Part shown: one piece after another, positions 27,804-36,964 of the stretch
Layout: each line of letters starts with the position of its first letter
How positions within the stretch are numbered: position 1 is the first letter of the stretch
Source: JALSNL01 sp036479585
GTDB lineage: Bacteria > Bacteroidota > Ignavibacteria > Ignavibacteriales > Melioribacteraceae
Direction: 5' to 3'
Assembly: GCA_965224785.1 (NCBI GenBank)
Contig: OZ245062.1
Span: 3,162,001-3,226,000, forward strand
DNA: 64,000 nucleotides
The notes under the pieces: model-generated
What the model was told of the DNA's origin: nothing
Databases searched by the model: none
Seen by the model: only the letters and a program-made list of their open reading frames with translations
Position numbers and translations under genes: made by a program

Positions 27804-29168
27804 TTACGATTTCCGAAATAGTTTTGCCGCAAAAGCTCCATCCATATTATGCTTATTAGGAAATGACTGAGCACATCCATTTTCATCTACAAGCGAATCC
27901 TCAACAAATCCTTTCACATTCATCAGTTCAAAATTAGTATTATTTTCAAGAAACTTTTTTATAACATCAATATTTTCTTCAGGTTCAATTGTACATGTAC
28001 TATAAACCACATACCCACCAATCTTCACAAGGTCAGCTGATTTTTGCAATAACTGATATTGTAGCTTAGCTAAATTTCTAATATCACTTAAATCTTTTTT
28101 CCATTTTATATCCGGTTTTTTTGTGAGAGTACCCAACCCTGTACAAGGAACATCAGCTAGCACTCTATCAAATCCGGTTTCATTAAACTCTAAAGCATCT
28201 TTTGCAATTGCACGTACATTGGTTATTCCAAGTCTTTCAATATTTTGATTGAAGACATTCAATCTACTTTCAAATTTATCAAGAGCAACAATCTCACCTT
28301 CGTTTTTCATCCGGTCAGCAATAAAAGTTGTTTTGCCACCCGGAGCAGCACATAAATCCAGCACTTTCATTCCCGGTTTTACATCTAAAATATTGCAAGC
28401 CATCCCAGTACTTTCATCTTGAATTGAGAAAAATCCTTTCCTAAAATATTCCCAATTTGTAATATTTGTAATAGTACTAAGTTGAATATAATCGTCTATA
28501 TATTTCCCTTCAGTAAAATTTAACCCAACACTTTTTAATAAAGTTTTTAATTCTTCTGGACTAGTTTTTAATTTATTTATTCTAAGTGTATGCTTTGGTC
28601 TTTTGTTATTTGCCAGCAATAGGCTTTTTGTAAACTCTTTCCCAAATCGTTTCACCCATCTTTTAACCATCCAATTAGGATGTGAGTAGTAAGCACTTAA
28701 ATAATTTACAGTATCTTTTTCTTTATCAGGATATCTTATGCCACTTTTATTTCTAATAATATTACGCAACACGGCATTTGTTAGATTTGCTGATTTTTCA
28801 CCTTGAAGTTTTTTTACAAATTCAACCGATTCATTTACAGCCGCATAGTCTGGGACTTTATCCAGAAATAAAATTTGATAAAGAGCAACTCGCATTGAAT
28901 TCTTTACATTTGGGATACACTTAGAAAATTGCCCTTTATAGAAACCATTTAACACCCAATCAATTCTACCCAACCAACGAATTACTCCGTGAACAATTTC
29001 AAAAAGAAGTGCTTTGTCTTCACTTTTAAGTTCTGAATTTTTGATTTCTATTGCCAAAAGTTTATCTAAGTATGCATCAGTTCTATCAACTCTATTAAGT
29101 ATTTTTACTGAAATACCACGCACTCCGCCATATAGATTAAGTCCAGATTTAAATTTTGCTTCTTCCAT
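27804..29168 (-). CDS. rsmB: 16S rRNA m5C967 methyltransferase
   Basis: The 454 aa protein has an N-terminal NusB-like RNA-binding domain (about 20-150) and a C-terminal SAM methyltransferase domain. Motif I is DLCAAPGGKTTFIA (271-284). The two catalytic cysteines are Cys342 (ADVPCTGLGTL) and Cys392 (VYSTCTIEPEEN). It methylates 16S rRNA C967 (E. coli numbering). It begins the rsmB-rodZ-like-ligA run; a 224-base gap with the rpmE terminator lies upstream. Confidence 0.93.
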   Translation of the reverse strand: MEEAKFKSGLNLYGGVRGISVKILNRVDRTDAYLDKLLAIEIKNSELKSEDKALLFEIVHGVIRWLGRIDWVLNGFYKGQFSKCIPNVKNSMRVALYQILFLDKVPDYAAVNESVEFVKKLQGEKSANLTNAVLRNIIRNKSGIRYPDKEKDTVNYLSAYYSHPNWMVKRWVKRFGKEFTKSLLLANNKRPKHTLRINKLKTSPEELKTLLKSVGLNFTEGKYIDDYIQLSTITNITNWEYFRKGFFSIQDESTGMACNILDVKPGMKVLDLCAAPGGKTTFIADRMKNEGEIVALDKFESRLNVFNQNIERLGITNVRAIAKDALEFNETGFDRVLADVPCTGLGTLTKKPDIKWKKDLSDIRNLAKLQYQLLQKSADLVKIGGYVVYSTCTIEPEENIDVIKKFLENNTNFELMNVKGFVEDSLVDENGCAQSFPNKHNMDGAFAAKLFRKS

Positions 29169-29310
29169 AAATTTCCAATCTTGAATTTATAAATAGAATA
29201 GTTTTTGTTTCTTAATTTAATAAAAGAAAGTATCGGAAAATATAAAAAAGGTTAGCCGACGAACAAATTTCCAGATGAAACTAGTTAATAAAAATATTTC
29301 CCATAAAGCA

Positions 29311-29346
29311 AAAATGCCAGACACTTAAAAGTATCTGGCATTTTTT
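29311..29346 (-). terminator. Rho-independent terminator after rpmE (bidirectional form)
   Basis: The arms AAAATGCCAGA and TCTGGCATTTT pair perfectly over 11 bases, continuing with one mismatch to the loop TTAAAA. A T-run follows on either strand, so it could work in both directions. It lies about 50 bases beyond the rpmE stop and ahead of rsmB. Confidence 0.85.
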
Positions 29347-29392
29347 AAAAATTGTATTTCTAAAATAAATCTAAATAACAGTAAATTCAGAT

Positions 29393-29596
29393 TTATTTTT
29401 TAATACCATACTTCTTATTAAATTTCTCAACTCTACCAGCTGAATCTAATAATTTTTGTTTCCCAGTAAAGAAAGGATGGCATTGAGAACAAATTTCTAA
29501 TTTTATTTCACCAAGAGTTGATCTAGTAGTAAATTTATTTCCGCAAACACAACTTACTTCACATTCTTGGTATTTTGGATGGATATCTTTTTTCAT
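29393..29596 (-). CDS. rpmE: 50S ribosomal protein bL31, zinc-binding form
   Basis: The 67 aa protein has Cys16, Cys18, Cys36 and Cys39 (EVSCVCGNKF and ICSQCHPFFTG), the zinc ligands of the C+ type of L31. It belongs to the 50S central protuberance. The C-terminal DSAGRVEKFNKKYG is typical. It is monocistronic in appearance, with a strong terminator 47 bases downstream. The presence of the zinc form suggests a zinc-free paralogue may exist elsewhere (inference). Confidence 0.96.
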   Translation of the reverse strand: MKKDIHPKYQECEVSCVCGNKFTTRSTLGEIKLEICSQCHPFFTGKQKLLDSAGRVEKFNKKYGIKK

Positions 29597-29699
29597 AACT
29601 TAACCTATTAAATTTTAGCTTTCAAATATAATGAATTACTAAAATAGTTTCAAGTTTAGTTTTTTACTAGCAAATACAAGACACTTTATAATATTTCAA

Positions 29700-30401
29700 C
29701 TATTTAATTAATTGCATTCTCTGTTGTTCTCTTTGCAACAAATAATTTCTTTTTAGTGAATCCATTCTTGCTTTCATAGCTTCTACATATTCTTTATCAA
29801 CTTCTTCTCTAAGAAAGAACCCATCAAATCTTGCATTAGAACTACCAGCGTTAGCTAGTGAAGCTCTTCTATCAATATTCGTTCTTTTATTTTTTCCGCT
29901 AACTACTGCATCCAAATCAGTCGAGTTTGAAGTGTCAAAAGGTAAAGCAGCAATACTACTCTTAGCAACTGATTGTTTCCGCGGAATTCTTTTCTTAAGC
30001 TTTTGTTTTTTCATCATAGGTTTCAATTTGGTTGCAACAACAACATCATTTTCATTAATCTTAAGACTATTGCTAAAACCAGTTGCACTAAGAATATTAC
30101 CTGTAATTTCTGTTCTTAGTTTTGGTTGTAATTGAAACGGATTTTCAAAACTTTCTGATGTATTGCTAAAAAAGAAAAAGGAAAAAACTGAAGCAACAAC
30201 TAAGCCACTTGCTGGAACAAAAACTTTCCACAAAGAGAAATTCTTTTCCTCTACGGTTGAAAGTCCAAAATTTTTATTCTCTATTTTTACTTTTAAGTTG
30301 TACTCAAAATTATCTGTGGCATTAACTTTCGGTAAATCCTTTAATAATTTTGTTACGTGTTCAAACTGACCATCATTAATATTGTAACCATTTTTTTTCA
30401 T
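29700..30401 (-). CDS. Putative membrane anti-sigma factor
   Basis: The 233 aa protein starts 3 bases after an ECF sigma gene, the usual place for its anti-sigma factor. It has an N-terminal cytoplasmic part of about 65 residues, one membrane helix (about 67-84, FVPASGLVVASVFSFFFF) and a basic, low-complexity extracytoplasmic part (MKKQKLKKRIPRKQSVAK) ending in a likely coiled coil (VEAMKARMDSLKRNYLLQRE). No zinc HxxxCxxC motif is present. The role is inferred from position and topology, not from family recognition. Confidence 0.6.
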   Translation of the reverse strand: MKKNGYNINDGQFEHVTKLLKDLPKVNATDNFEYNLKVKIENKNFGLSTVEEKNFSLWKVFVPASGLVVASVFSFFFFSNTSESFENPFQLQPKLRTEITGNILSATGFSNSLKINENDVVVATKLKPMMKKQKLKKRIPRKQSVAKSSIAALPFDTSNSTDLDAVVSGKNKRTNIDRRASLANAGSSNARFDGFFLREEVDKEYVEAMKARMDSLKRNYLLQREQQRMQLIK

Positions 30402-30404
30402 ACG

Positions 30405-30989
30405 CTACCCACTGTATATATTTTTTAATAATTTTTGTAAATGTTTTCTTCCTCTGTTAATTCTCGATTTTACTGTACCAATTGATAAATTGGTCATCTT
30501 CGCAATTTCTTCATAAGAAAATTCTTGAATGTCTCTTAGAATAACAACTTCCCTATAAACTGGCTTAACTTTTAGTAAAGCTTTCTGAACCAACTCACCT
30601 TTAATTTCACTATCCGTTGCTCTCTCTGGAGAAATTAAAGACTTATCTTCTATCTGAAATTGTTTTTCCGGATCACTATTAGTCAATGAATAAATTACTC
30701 TACGTTTTCTTCGTTTTAATTCGTTCCTTGCCAAGTTGCCAGCAATTGTATAAATCCAAGTTGAAAATTTTGCAAAAGATTTATATGAATCTTTGTGTAT
30801 GTAAAACTTAATCATCGTATCTTGAACTATGTCTGTACATATATCTCGTTCGCCAAGAAACCTAAACACATAGTTTGTTAAAGGGTCTTTAAACCTATTT
30901 ACCAGAATTTCATAAGCTTCAATTGTATTGTTATCTTGAAACTCTTTTATCAATTCTTCATCAGTAAGTTTAGCAAGTTTTTTTTTCAA
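30405..30989 (-). CDS. ECF-type RNA polymerase sigma factor (sigma-70 family)
   Basis: The 194 aa protein has sigma region 2 (AYEILVNRFKDPLTNYVFRF, DIVQDTMIKFYIH, FSTWIYTIAGNLARNELKRR) and region 4 (VYREVVILRDIQEFSYEEIA, SIGTVKSRINRGRKHLQKLL), with no regions 1 or 3. It would redirect RNA polymerase to a stress or envelope regulon. Paired directly with the putative anti-sigma gene downstream. Any autoregulated promoter would lie in the 70-base gap 30990-31059. Confidence 0.93.
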   Translation of the reverse strand: MKKKLAKLTDEELIKEFQDNNTIEAYEILVNRFKDPLTNYVFRFLGERDICTDIVQDTMIKFYIHKDSYKSFAKFSTWIYTIAGNLARNELKRRKRRVIYSLTNSDPEKQFQIEDKSLISPERATDSEIKGELVQKALLKVKPVYREVVILRDIQEFSYEEIAKMTNLSIGTVKSRINRGRKHLQKLLKNIYSG

Positions 30990-31059
30990 TGTATTTTATA
31001 CGCTTGTTTGGGTTAATTTGTTTCAATTAAATTAAAAATGTTTTGTTTTTTTTTCTAGA

Positions 31060-32070
31060 CTAATTAATAAATAATTGGCTCAACATTAATGTAGCAAGAG
31101 TCTTTTCGTTAACTGCTGTTGTTTTTAATGTCAAGTCTGTTTTATACAGAACTCTAATTGCATTTAGCAATCTTTTATGGTTAGTAAAACAATAAGCATT
31201 TTTACAATTTGTGTAATAAAATTTATTAACATTAATTGCTTTGGAAGCATCCCAATCATTCATTTTTCTAACTTCAAATGATTGAGCAATTACAGTAAAG
31301 TATTTTGTTAGCATTGCTATTATTGCTACCAAGCTACTTCCGTTATCTAATAAATTAGTTATTACTTTTAGTGATTCTGGCTTATTTCCTTTTCCAATTA
31401 CATTTAATAATTCAAAAATTGTGTTTTGTTTTGTCTTAGATGAAAGACTCAGAATGACTTCAGGCGTTATTTCTTTTTCGTCATTTGTAAAACTCTTAAT
31501 TTTTTGAAGCTGCATTTCTAACAAAGATTTATCTTCGCCAACAATATCTAACAATGCTTTTATATTTTCTGACGAGATATTTAGTTTGAGTTGCTCACTT
31601 CTTTTTTTAACCCAACCCTCTAATTCTGGACCTTTAAGTTCACGAGCTTCAAAAATGTATTTCTTTTTATTTAAACTTTTAAATGGTTCTACTGATAAGT
31701 TAACTTTTCCATTATTGATTAGCACTAATATTGAAGTCTCTGATGGACTTTCTATATAACTCAGAAACTTTTTTTTATCGTTATAGTTTTCAAAGTTTTT
31801 TACTATTACGATTTTTTTTTCAGAACCAAAAGGGAAAGTGTAAGCAAGATCAATTAAATTTGATATATTTGCTTTTTTTTCAGCAGTAAATTTTTCTTTA
31901 TCAAAATCGGATGTAGTAAATGGTTCGGCAATTTTTTCAATTTTCTTTACAGCACTGCTAATTGTAAAAGCATCACTTCCAAAGAAGAAATAGATTGGCA
32001 GCAAATTTTCTTCTTTCAAGTTTGCTACGCAAGCATAAATTGATTCTACTGATTCTTTTCTTTTGCCCAT
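31060..32070 (-). CDS. holA: DNA polymerase III subunit delta
   Basis: The 336 aa protein matches HolA in length and plan: an AAA+-like N-terminus (LLPIYFFFGSDAFTISSAVK) without a working Walker motif, ILVLINNGKVNLSVEPFKSL, and the C-terminal collar domain. It opens the beta clamp during loading. The sequence is divergent, as HolA commonly is. The start is the ATG before GKRKESVESIYACVANLK. It follows the restriction-modification island by 153 bases and probably has its own promoter there. Confidence 0.85.
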   Translation of the reverse strand: MGKRKESVESIYACVANLKEENLLPIYFFFGSDAFTISSAVKKIEKIAEPFTTSDFDKEKFTAEKKANISNLIDLAYTFPFGSEKKIVIVKNFENYNDKKKFLSYIESPSETSILVLINNGKVNLSVEPFKSLNKKKYIFEARELKGPELEGWVKKRSEQLKLNISSENIKALLDIVGEDKSLLEMQLQKIKSFTNDEKEITPEVILSLSSKTKQNTIFELLNVIGKGNKPESLKVITNLLDNGSSLVAIIAMLTKYFTVIAQSFEVRKMNDWDASKAINVNKFYYTNCKNAYCFTNHKRLLNAIRVLYKTDLTLKTTAVNEKTLATLMLSQLFIN

Positions 32071-32223
32071 TTATATTATCGGATTTGTAGTAGTTCAACT
32101 AAACTACTTTGTAATTTATAGATCATTTATTAAAAAGCTACAACTCCAAATTACTGAAAACCTTGATAAGGTAAAACGTGTAGATAGTCAGAAGTGAGTA
32201 GTCGTTAAATATGTTTCAAAATT

Positions 32224-35139
32224 TTAATTATCTCTTAGAGAAATTCGTTCTCGAACTAATGTAATAAGCAATTCATAAAGACTGTCTAATATTGTATCAT
32301 CAATTTCAAAAATTTGTAGAATTGTTTTATCAAAAATAATTCTATCTTGCGTCGTAACTTCATCAAAAACATCCGAAATTTCACGATTAGCTAAAGGTTC
32401 AAAAGCCGTAAGTATTTGTTCCGTTTGTATAGAAGTTAAGTTTTGTGGATTTAGTATTTTTAATGTCTTAAAATAATTTGCATTTAAATCCAATGCACCT
32501 AAATTTCTTGAAGTTCCCATTAATTCAATACTTAAAAGTGAAACTACCGAATTCAATAATGCAGAAATCAATTGAATATTATTAGCGTCATGAACTTCTA
32601 AAGCAACTAAACGTTGATCTACAGCAAAAGCATTGCTGGAATATGTAAAAAACAGTCTTTTAAAAGGATTTATCGCTGTAATAATATGTGCAGTTTTAGG
32701 ATTTAAAGAATACCAAAATGGTTTATGACCAGAACATGATTCGGGAATAGTTTTAGAACCATTTTTATTCATTGTGGTGGTAAAACTAATTATCCAATTA
32801 TACGCACCTGGATAGTCGTCTTGCAGTTGTTCAATCGGTAAATCGCAAACAAAAAGATAGAAATCAAATTCATCATTGAAAACAAGTGATGTTAACTCTG
32901 AAGGCTTTTTTACATAAGGCACTAAAAAGTTATTTTCAATTCCACTTTCTTCAATTTTATTGCGAGGAATTATAAACATTGGATTCCATCCGGTTCGTTC
33001 GCCTCTAAAAGAAGTAACTAATGTTGGGAATAAATCTGTAAGGTGTTCACTAAAAGCTGAAAAAATATTAGTTGATATAAAATAATTTGACCAGTTAGTT
33101 TTGCATGATAAAGAATTTAAAAGTTCTGACTTCTCAATAATGCTTACATTAACTGAGTTATCTAATTTCTCAAATCGATTCTGGAAATTAGTATTATTCC
33201 TCCACTCTGAGTTTAAAGGATCTGAACAATGATCAAGTTCAGTATAAAAGGATTCAATTTGTGATAGTTTGTTATTGCTTTCAATATCAAATAATTCATC
33301 CAATTTTGAATTTATTGTTACAAACTTTGTTGTTTCTTCTGAATGTTTTTTCTGTAAAACTAAATATATTGTTGAAACTTTTGAGTCAGTAAACCAATGT
33401 TCAATGCTACTCTTTACAATATATTTGATATGAAAATTATCAAGTAAAAACTTTTTAAATTGTATTCCATATTCTTTACCTAACCAGGCATTAGAAGTAA
33501 TAACAGATAAAAATCCGTCTTCCTTTAAAAATTTTATCGAATTATAAACACAATAGGTAAAATAGTCTGAACGCTCGTTGATTTTGAAAGACTCATCATT
33601 AAGAAACGCTTGTTGAGCAGTTTCAAACTGTTCTCTGAAATAGGTTGTTAAAACTTCATTCGGAATATCTTCCTGCTGTATAAATGGGAAATTACTAACA
33701 ATGGCATCAAAAGCAGGAATAGATTCTTGGATTTGAGTAGTATAATCAGAAGAATCTGGAAAAAACACAGTTTCACCAGAAGTAATTGTGAAAAAATCTT
33801 TACGCATGATACGAGGGAAATTATCAACTTCTGTTACGTTTTGTTTATATAAATTTATCACTGATAAGATAGCAGGGAAATGAGAAATATCATTACCCCA
33901 AATTTGATTCAATAATTGCGAATGATTTCTATTCCCATGATAATTTAATATTTCATAAAAAGAATTTAGAAATGTTCCTGTTCCTGAAGTCGGATCAAAT
34001 ATATAATCTTCGGTTGTTTGAATTGCTGGAAATGAAATCAAATTTGATAATATGTTTGAAGTAAAATATTGCCCAAATTTTTGCTTTTCATCTTTTGGGA
34101 CAAGGTTTTCAAGAATCTCACCAATAACGTCAGTAGGCAGAATCGTAAAATCAAACTCTGTAATCAATTTCAAAAGACTAAATATAGTCTCGTTTACAAT
34201 ATGAGTATAATTTATATTATCCGTAAAATATGGTTGAAAAACAGCTTGATAATCAATTCGTTTTGCATTTTCAAAATAATATTCAAGCTTAGTTTTTAAA
34301 TCTTCCTGGTTTTCCATACTAATTCTATCTAAATGACCAGGTAGGTTTTCCGAAAGAGTGAGATAAAAAAGTATTTTACCGACTAAATTATAAAATGTGA
34401 ATTTTGCTAAAACTCCCTCTGCAACAACCGTTTCACTTCTACGAGATGAAGAAGCCAAAATATGAAGTGTTGATCTTTCCAGTATTTTCCAATAATTGAA
34501 TTCATTTCTGAAAGTAGAATCACTACCTTTTAATAGGGTTATTTCTTCTTGAAACTGAGGAATGATTATTTGGGAAGCCTCTTTAATAGCATTAATAATG
34601 TTTCCGCTAATATTAATTGCCTGTCTGATTTCTCCAATTTCTTGAAACTGCTCTAAATCATGGAGGATTTCATTTAATCTGTTCTTCAATTCTTCTTCAT
34701 GTAAACGATAATTAGATGGCACAGACAAATCATTACGTGAATTTATTGAAGTCACTTTTGGGTAGGTTTTTATTCTTATTATGGACGCAACATCATAGTC
34801 ATCAGATTCAATTTTCCAAATTACAGCTTCTGCTCCATTCCAGGTTACAAATGAATTTGCTTTAATTCTTTCTGCTTTTTCAACAGCATTTGAGAGTAAT
34901 TCTAAATCATCAATTGGTGTATCTGGAAATTTCAATTCCCAACCATTAAAAATAACACCTGATGTTTTATTTGAGAACAATAAAATATCAGGGAACTTAG
35001 TTTTCCCTGATTCAAGTATTAATCCTGAATCATTTGTTGCTTCTTGAAATTTTGTTCTTCCTTCTCGAACTGCTTCCTGTATCCAACTAATTACATGTCC
35101 TGTCCAAACTCGCTCATTATGTCTTATAATATCAGCCAT
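32224..35139 (-). CDS. Type IIG-like restriction-modification fusion protein
   Basis: The 971 aa protein joins a nuclease-like and a methylase domain. The N-terminal region has a PD-(D/E)xK pattern: Asp51 in KFPDILLF and Glu68-x-Lys70 in GWELKFPD. A helical region leads to the gamma-class N6-adenine methylase: GQYFT (356-360), SAM motif I DPTSGTGTFL (382-391) and motif IV N483-F-P-F, a variant of NPPY. The C-terminal 300 or so residues (FRGERTGWNPMFIIP onward) are the likely target-recognition part. It would cut and methylate the same DNA site. It overlaps a separate methylase gene by 8 bases, so the two form one system. Confidence 0.82.
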   Translation of the reverse strand: MADIIRHNERVWTGHVISWIQEAVREGRTKFQEATNDSGLILESGKTKFPDILLFSNKTSGVIFNGWELKFPDTPIDDLELLSNAVEKAERIKANSFVTWNGAEAVIWKIESDDYDVASIIRIKTYPKVTSINSRNDLSVPSNYRLHEEELKNRLNEILHDLEQFQEIGEIRQAINISGNIINAIKEASQIIIPQFQEEITLLKGSDSTFRNEFNYWKILERSTLHILASSSRRSETVVAEGVLAKFTFYNLVGKILFYLTLSENLPGHLDRISMENQEDLKTKLEYYFENAKRIDYQAVFQPYFTDNINYTHIVNETIFSLLKLITEFDFTILPTDVIGEILENLVPKDEKQKFGQYFTSNILSNLISFPAIQTTEDYIFDPTSGTGTFLNSFYEILNYHGNRNHSQLLNQIWGNDISHFPAILSVINLYKQNVTEVDNFPRIMRKDFFTITSGETVFFPDSSDYTTQIQESIPAFDAIVSNFPFIQQEDIPNEVLTTYFREQFETAQQAFLNDESFKINERSDYFTYCVYNSIKFLKEDGFLSVITSNAWLGKEYGIQFKKFLLDNFHIKYIVKSSIEHWFTDSKVSTIYLVLQKKHSEETTKFVTINSKLDELFDIESNNKLSQIESFYTELDHCSDPLNSEWRNNTNFQNRFEKLDNSVNVSIIEKSELLNSLSCKTNWSNYFISTNIFSAFSEHLTDLFPTLVTSFRGERTGWNPMFIIPRNKIEESGIENNFLVPYVKKPSELTSLVFNDEFDFYLFVCDLPIEQLQDDYPGAYNWIISFTTTMNKNGSKTIPESCSGHKPFWYSLNPKTAHIITAINPFKRLFFTYSSNAFAVDQRLVALEVHDANNIQLISALLNSVVSLLSIELMGTSRNLGALDLNANYFKTLKILNPQNLTSIQTEQILTAFEPLANREISDVFDEVTTQDRIIFDKTILQIFEIDDTILDSLYELLITLVRERISLRDN

Positions 35140-36016
35140 AATTTACCGTATGATACTTTATAACAGGTTCCTTAAATAGACTGAGGGTTTCGCTTTCAAG
35201 TTGCTTTTTCTTTAATGTTTCCTCAATTCTATCGGAACAAACTTGTATATAATCAATTGGCTCTACTTTATGGAGAAGAACATCTTCATTTTTTTCTATT
35301 CCAATAAATTTTCTATTTTCTAAAATTGCAGAAAGTAAAAAACTACCACTTCCACATGCATTATCTAAAACTATATCACCTGGTTTCGTATATGTTCTGA
35401 TTAAATAACGTCCTAATTCAACAGGTTTTTGGGTTGGATGATAAACTTTTCCTTCTGATTCAGCAGTTTTAATATAAACATAATCATCAATATTCTGTTC
35501 TTCATAGAACAAGACATCATTTGGATATCTTTTACCACTACTTTTTACATGACGTGGTTTAAAATCACCATAACTGCCTGTGTATTGGTCTTTTCTAATT
35601 CCTTTATCATATGCAGTTCCCTCACTCATTTGAGGATTATATGTTGGTTGTTTTTTATAGAAAATGCATATATCTTCGTGTTTTCTTAAAGGTTGAATTT
35701 TTGCATTTAGAAAATTAGTGGGTTTCGATTTAATCCAAACTACTTTATATTTAAATAATTTTTCATTGCTCAAAACTAGTCTTGCAGTAAATATTCCCTG
35801 CCCTGTTAAAACAATTGCACCACGTTCTTTTATGATACGTCCATAATGTTCCCATAGTTTTTCAAGATTAATTACAGAATCCCATTTATTTCGAGTTGTT
35901 CCATAAGGTAAATCACAAAGAATCATATCAATGCTTTGATTTGGAATTCTATCCATTTCTTCCAAACAATCTCCTTGAATTATCTTATTTATTAGGTTAT
36001 CAATACTATTTTTCAT
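35132..36016 (-). CDS. Beta-class DNA methyltransferase of the R-M island
   Basis: The 294 aa protein has the motif order of beta-class N4/N6 amino-methylases: catalytic motif IV first (CDLPYGTTRNKWDSV, 34-48), then HPTQKPVEL (193-201), then SAM motif I LDNACGSGSF (217-226). It would protect one strand or the whole target of the adjacent fusion enzyme. DLPY replaces the common DPPY. Its stop region overlaps the fusion gene start by 8 bases. A terminator (36131-36168) separates it from the cyclophilin gene upstream, so its promoter should lie in 36017-36130. Confidence 0.88.
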   Translation of the reverse strand: MKNSIDNLINKIIQGDCLEEMDRIPNQSIDMILCDLPYGTTRNKWDSVINLEKLWEHYGRIIKERGAIVLTGQGIFTARLVLSNEKLFKYKVVWIKSKPTNFLNAKIQPLRKHEDICIFYKKQPTYNPQMSEGTAYDKGIRKDQYTGSYGDFKPRHVKSSGKRYPNDVLFYEEQNIDDYVYIKTAESEGKVYHPTQKPVELGRYLIRTYTKPGDIVLDNACGSGSFLLSAILENRKFIGIEKNEDVLLHKVEPIDYIQVCSDRIEETLKKKQLESETLSLFKEPVIKYHTVNYG

Positions 36017-36130
36017 TTAATCCTGTGGTGATATTCTATCTAAATTGTAATCTACAAAATAGATAAAATATTATTGGTAAATTTGCAAATATTCAAAATA
36101 GAACTAGCAACTAAAACAAGCTACAATTAT

Positions 36131-36168
36131 AAAAGACCATTTAATAAAATGTAATTTACTAAATGGTC
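36131..36168 (-). terminator. Rho-independent terminator after the cyclophilin gene
   Basis: The arms GACCATTTA and TAAATGGTC (36135-36143 and 36160-36168) pair perfectly over 9 bases. On the minus strand the stem is followed by TTTT. It lies 26 bases past the cyclophilin stop and isolates the restriction-modification genes. Confidence 0.75.
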
Positions 36169-36193
36169 AATTAAATTTTAGGAATAAATATTT

Positions 36194-36844
36194 TTATTCT
36201 CGTGAACGTTTTTCTATTGTAACTTCTTCCATAACTATGTCAACTTCTGGTTTATCGTTAGGTGGAGTTGTTTTAACAGCACCAATGCTTGTAACAACAT
36301 CTAATCCGGAAATAACTGAACCAAAGATTGAATGCTTTCCATCTAACCAAGGAGTTGGAACCAAAGTAATAAAAAATTGACTCCCATTAGTTCCTGGGCC
36401 AGCATTTGCCATAGATAAAATTCCAGCTCCAGAGTGTGTTAACTCGCTATCAAATTCATCTTCAAAAGGTGAACCAAAAAAACTTTCTCCGCCTCTACCA
36501 GTTCCGGTTGGGTCTCCACCTTGAACCATAAAGTCTGCAATAATTCTATGGAAGATTATTCCATCATAATATTTTTTTGTTGCAAGCCCAACAAAGTTTT
36601 CAACTGTCTTTGGAGTTTTGTCTGCGAACAATTCAATTTCAATATCGCCCATACTTGTTTTTACTTTTGCCACAAGAAACTCGTTAGCTTTAAGTTCCAT
36701 TAGTTCTTTCACTTTTACCTCTAGTTTTGTTAGTTTTTTTTCAATTTTTGTTTTTACTTTAGTTTTGGTTTGTTCAACTGTATCCATCTTTTTAGAACAA
36801 GCTGTTAAGCTTAGTATTATTAGTAATATAATTATTTTTTTCAT
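36194..36844 (-). CDS. Lipoprotein cyclophilin-type peptidyl-prolyl isomerase
   Basis: The 216 aa protein has a lipoprotein signal with lipobox LTAC (Cys16), then a Lys/Glu-rich, probably helical linker (about 17-55), then a cyclophilin domain from VKTSMGDIEIELFADKTP. Active-site sequences include GIIFHRIIADFMVQGGDPTG and NGSQFFITLVPTPWLDGKHS. It would speed proline isomerisation while folding envelope proteins, anchored to a membrane. The gene is probably monocistronic, bounded by a palindromic repeat upstream and a terminator downstream. Confidence 0.93.
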   Translation of the reverse strand: MKKIIILLIILSLTACSKKMDTVEQTKTKVKTKIEKKLTKLEVKVKELMELKANEFLVAKVKTSMGDIEIELFADKTPKTVENFVGLATKKYYDGIIFHRIIADFMVQGGDPTGTGRGGESFFGSPFEDEFDSELTHSGAGILSMANAGPGTNGSQFFITLVPTPWLDGKHSIFGSVISGLDVVTSIGAVKTTPPNDKPEVDIVMEEVTIEKRSRE

Positions 36845-36866
36845 TTGAACTCCTTAAATCTTTTAT

Positions 36867-36919
36867 GGGCTTAAGCCCGTTTTGGTATATGGCTACTTTG
36901 TCCACGCCCTAAAGGACGT
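36867..36919. repeat. Two small palindromes between uppP and the cyclophilin gene
   Basis: GGGCTTAAGCCC (36867-36878) is a perfect palindrome. ACGCCCTAAAGGACGT (36904-36919) is an imperfect one. Such GGGCTTAAGCCC/CGCCCTAAAGG pairs look like a dispersed intergenic repeat; no second copy of the pair is in the window. It is the only structure in the 120-base gap after uppP and could also act as a weak terminator. Confidence 0.45.
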
Positions 36920-36964
36920 AGTTAATCATAAGAAAAACTCATAAATGGAAGCCAATTTTATTAT

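Noticed and set aside
29169..29392. Search for tRNA, tmRNA or riboswitch in the larger gaps
   Set aside because: No cloverleaf, T-loop consensus or known riboswitch core was recognised in this or other gaps; only hairpins and repeats were seen.
32089..32108. Hairpin AGTAGTT-CAACTA-AACTACT between the R-M fusion gene and holA
   Set aside because: The stem is perfect but AT-rich and has no T-run on the minus strand, so I did not call a terminator.
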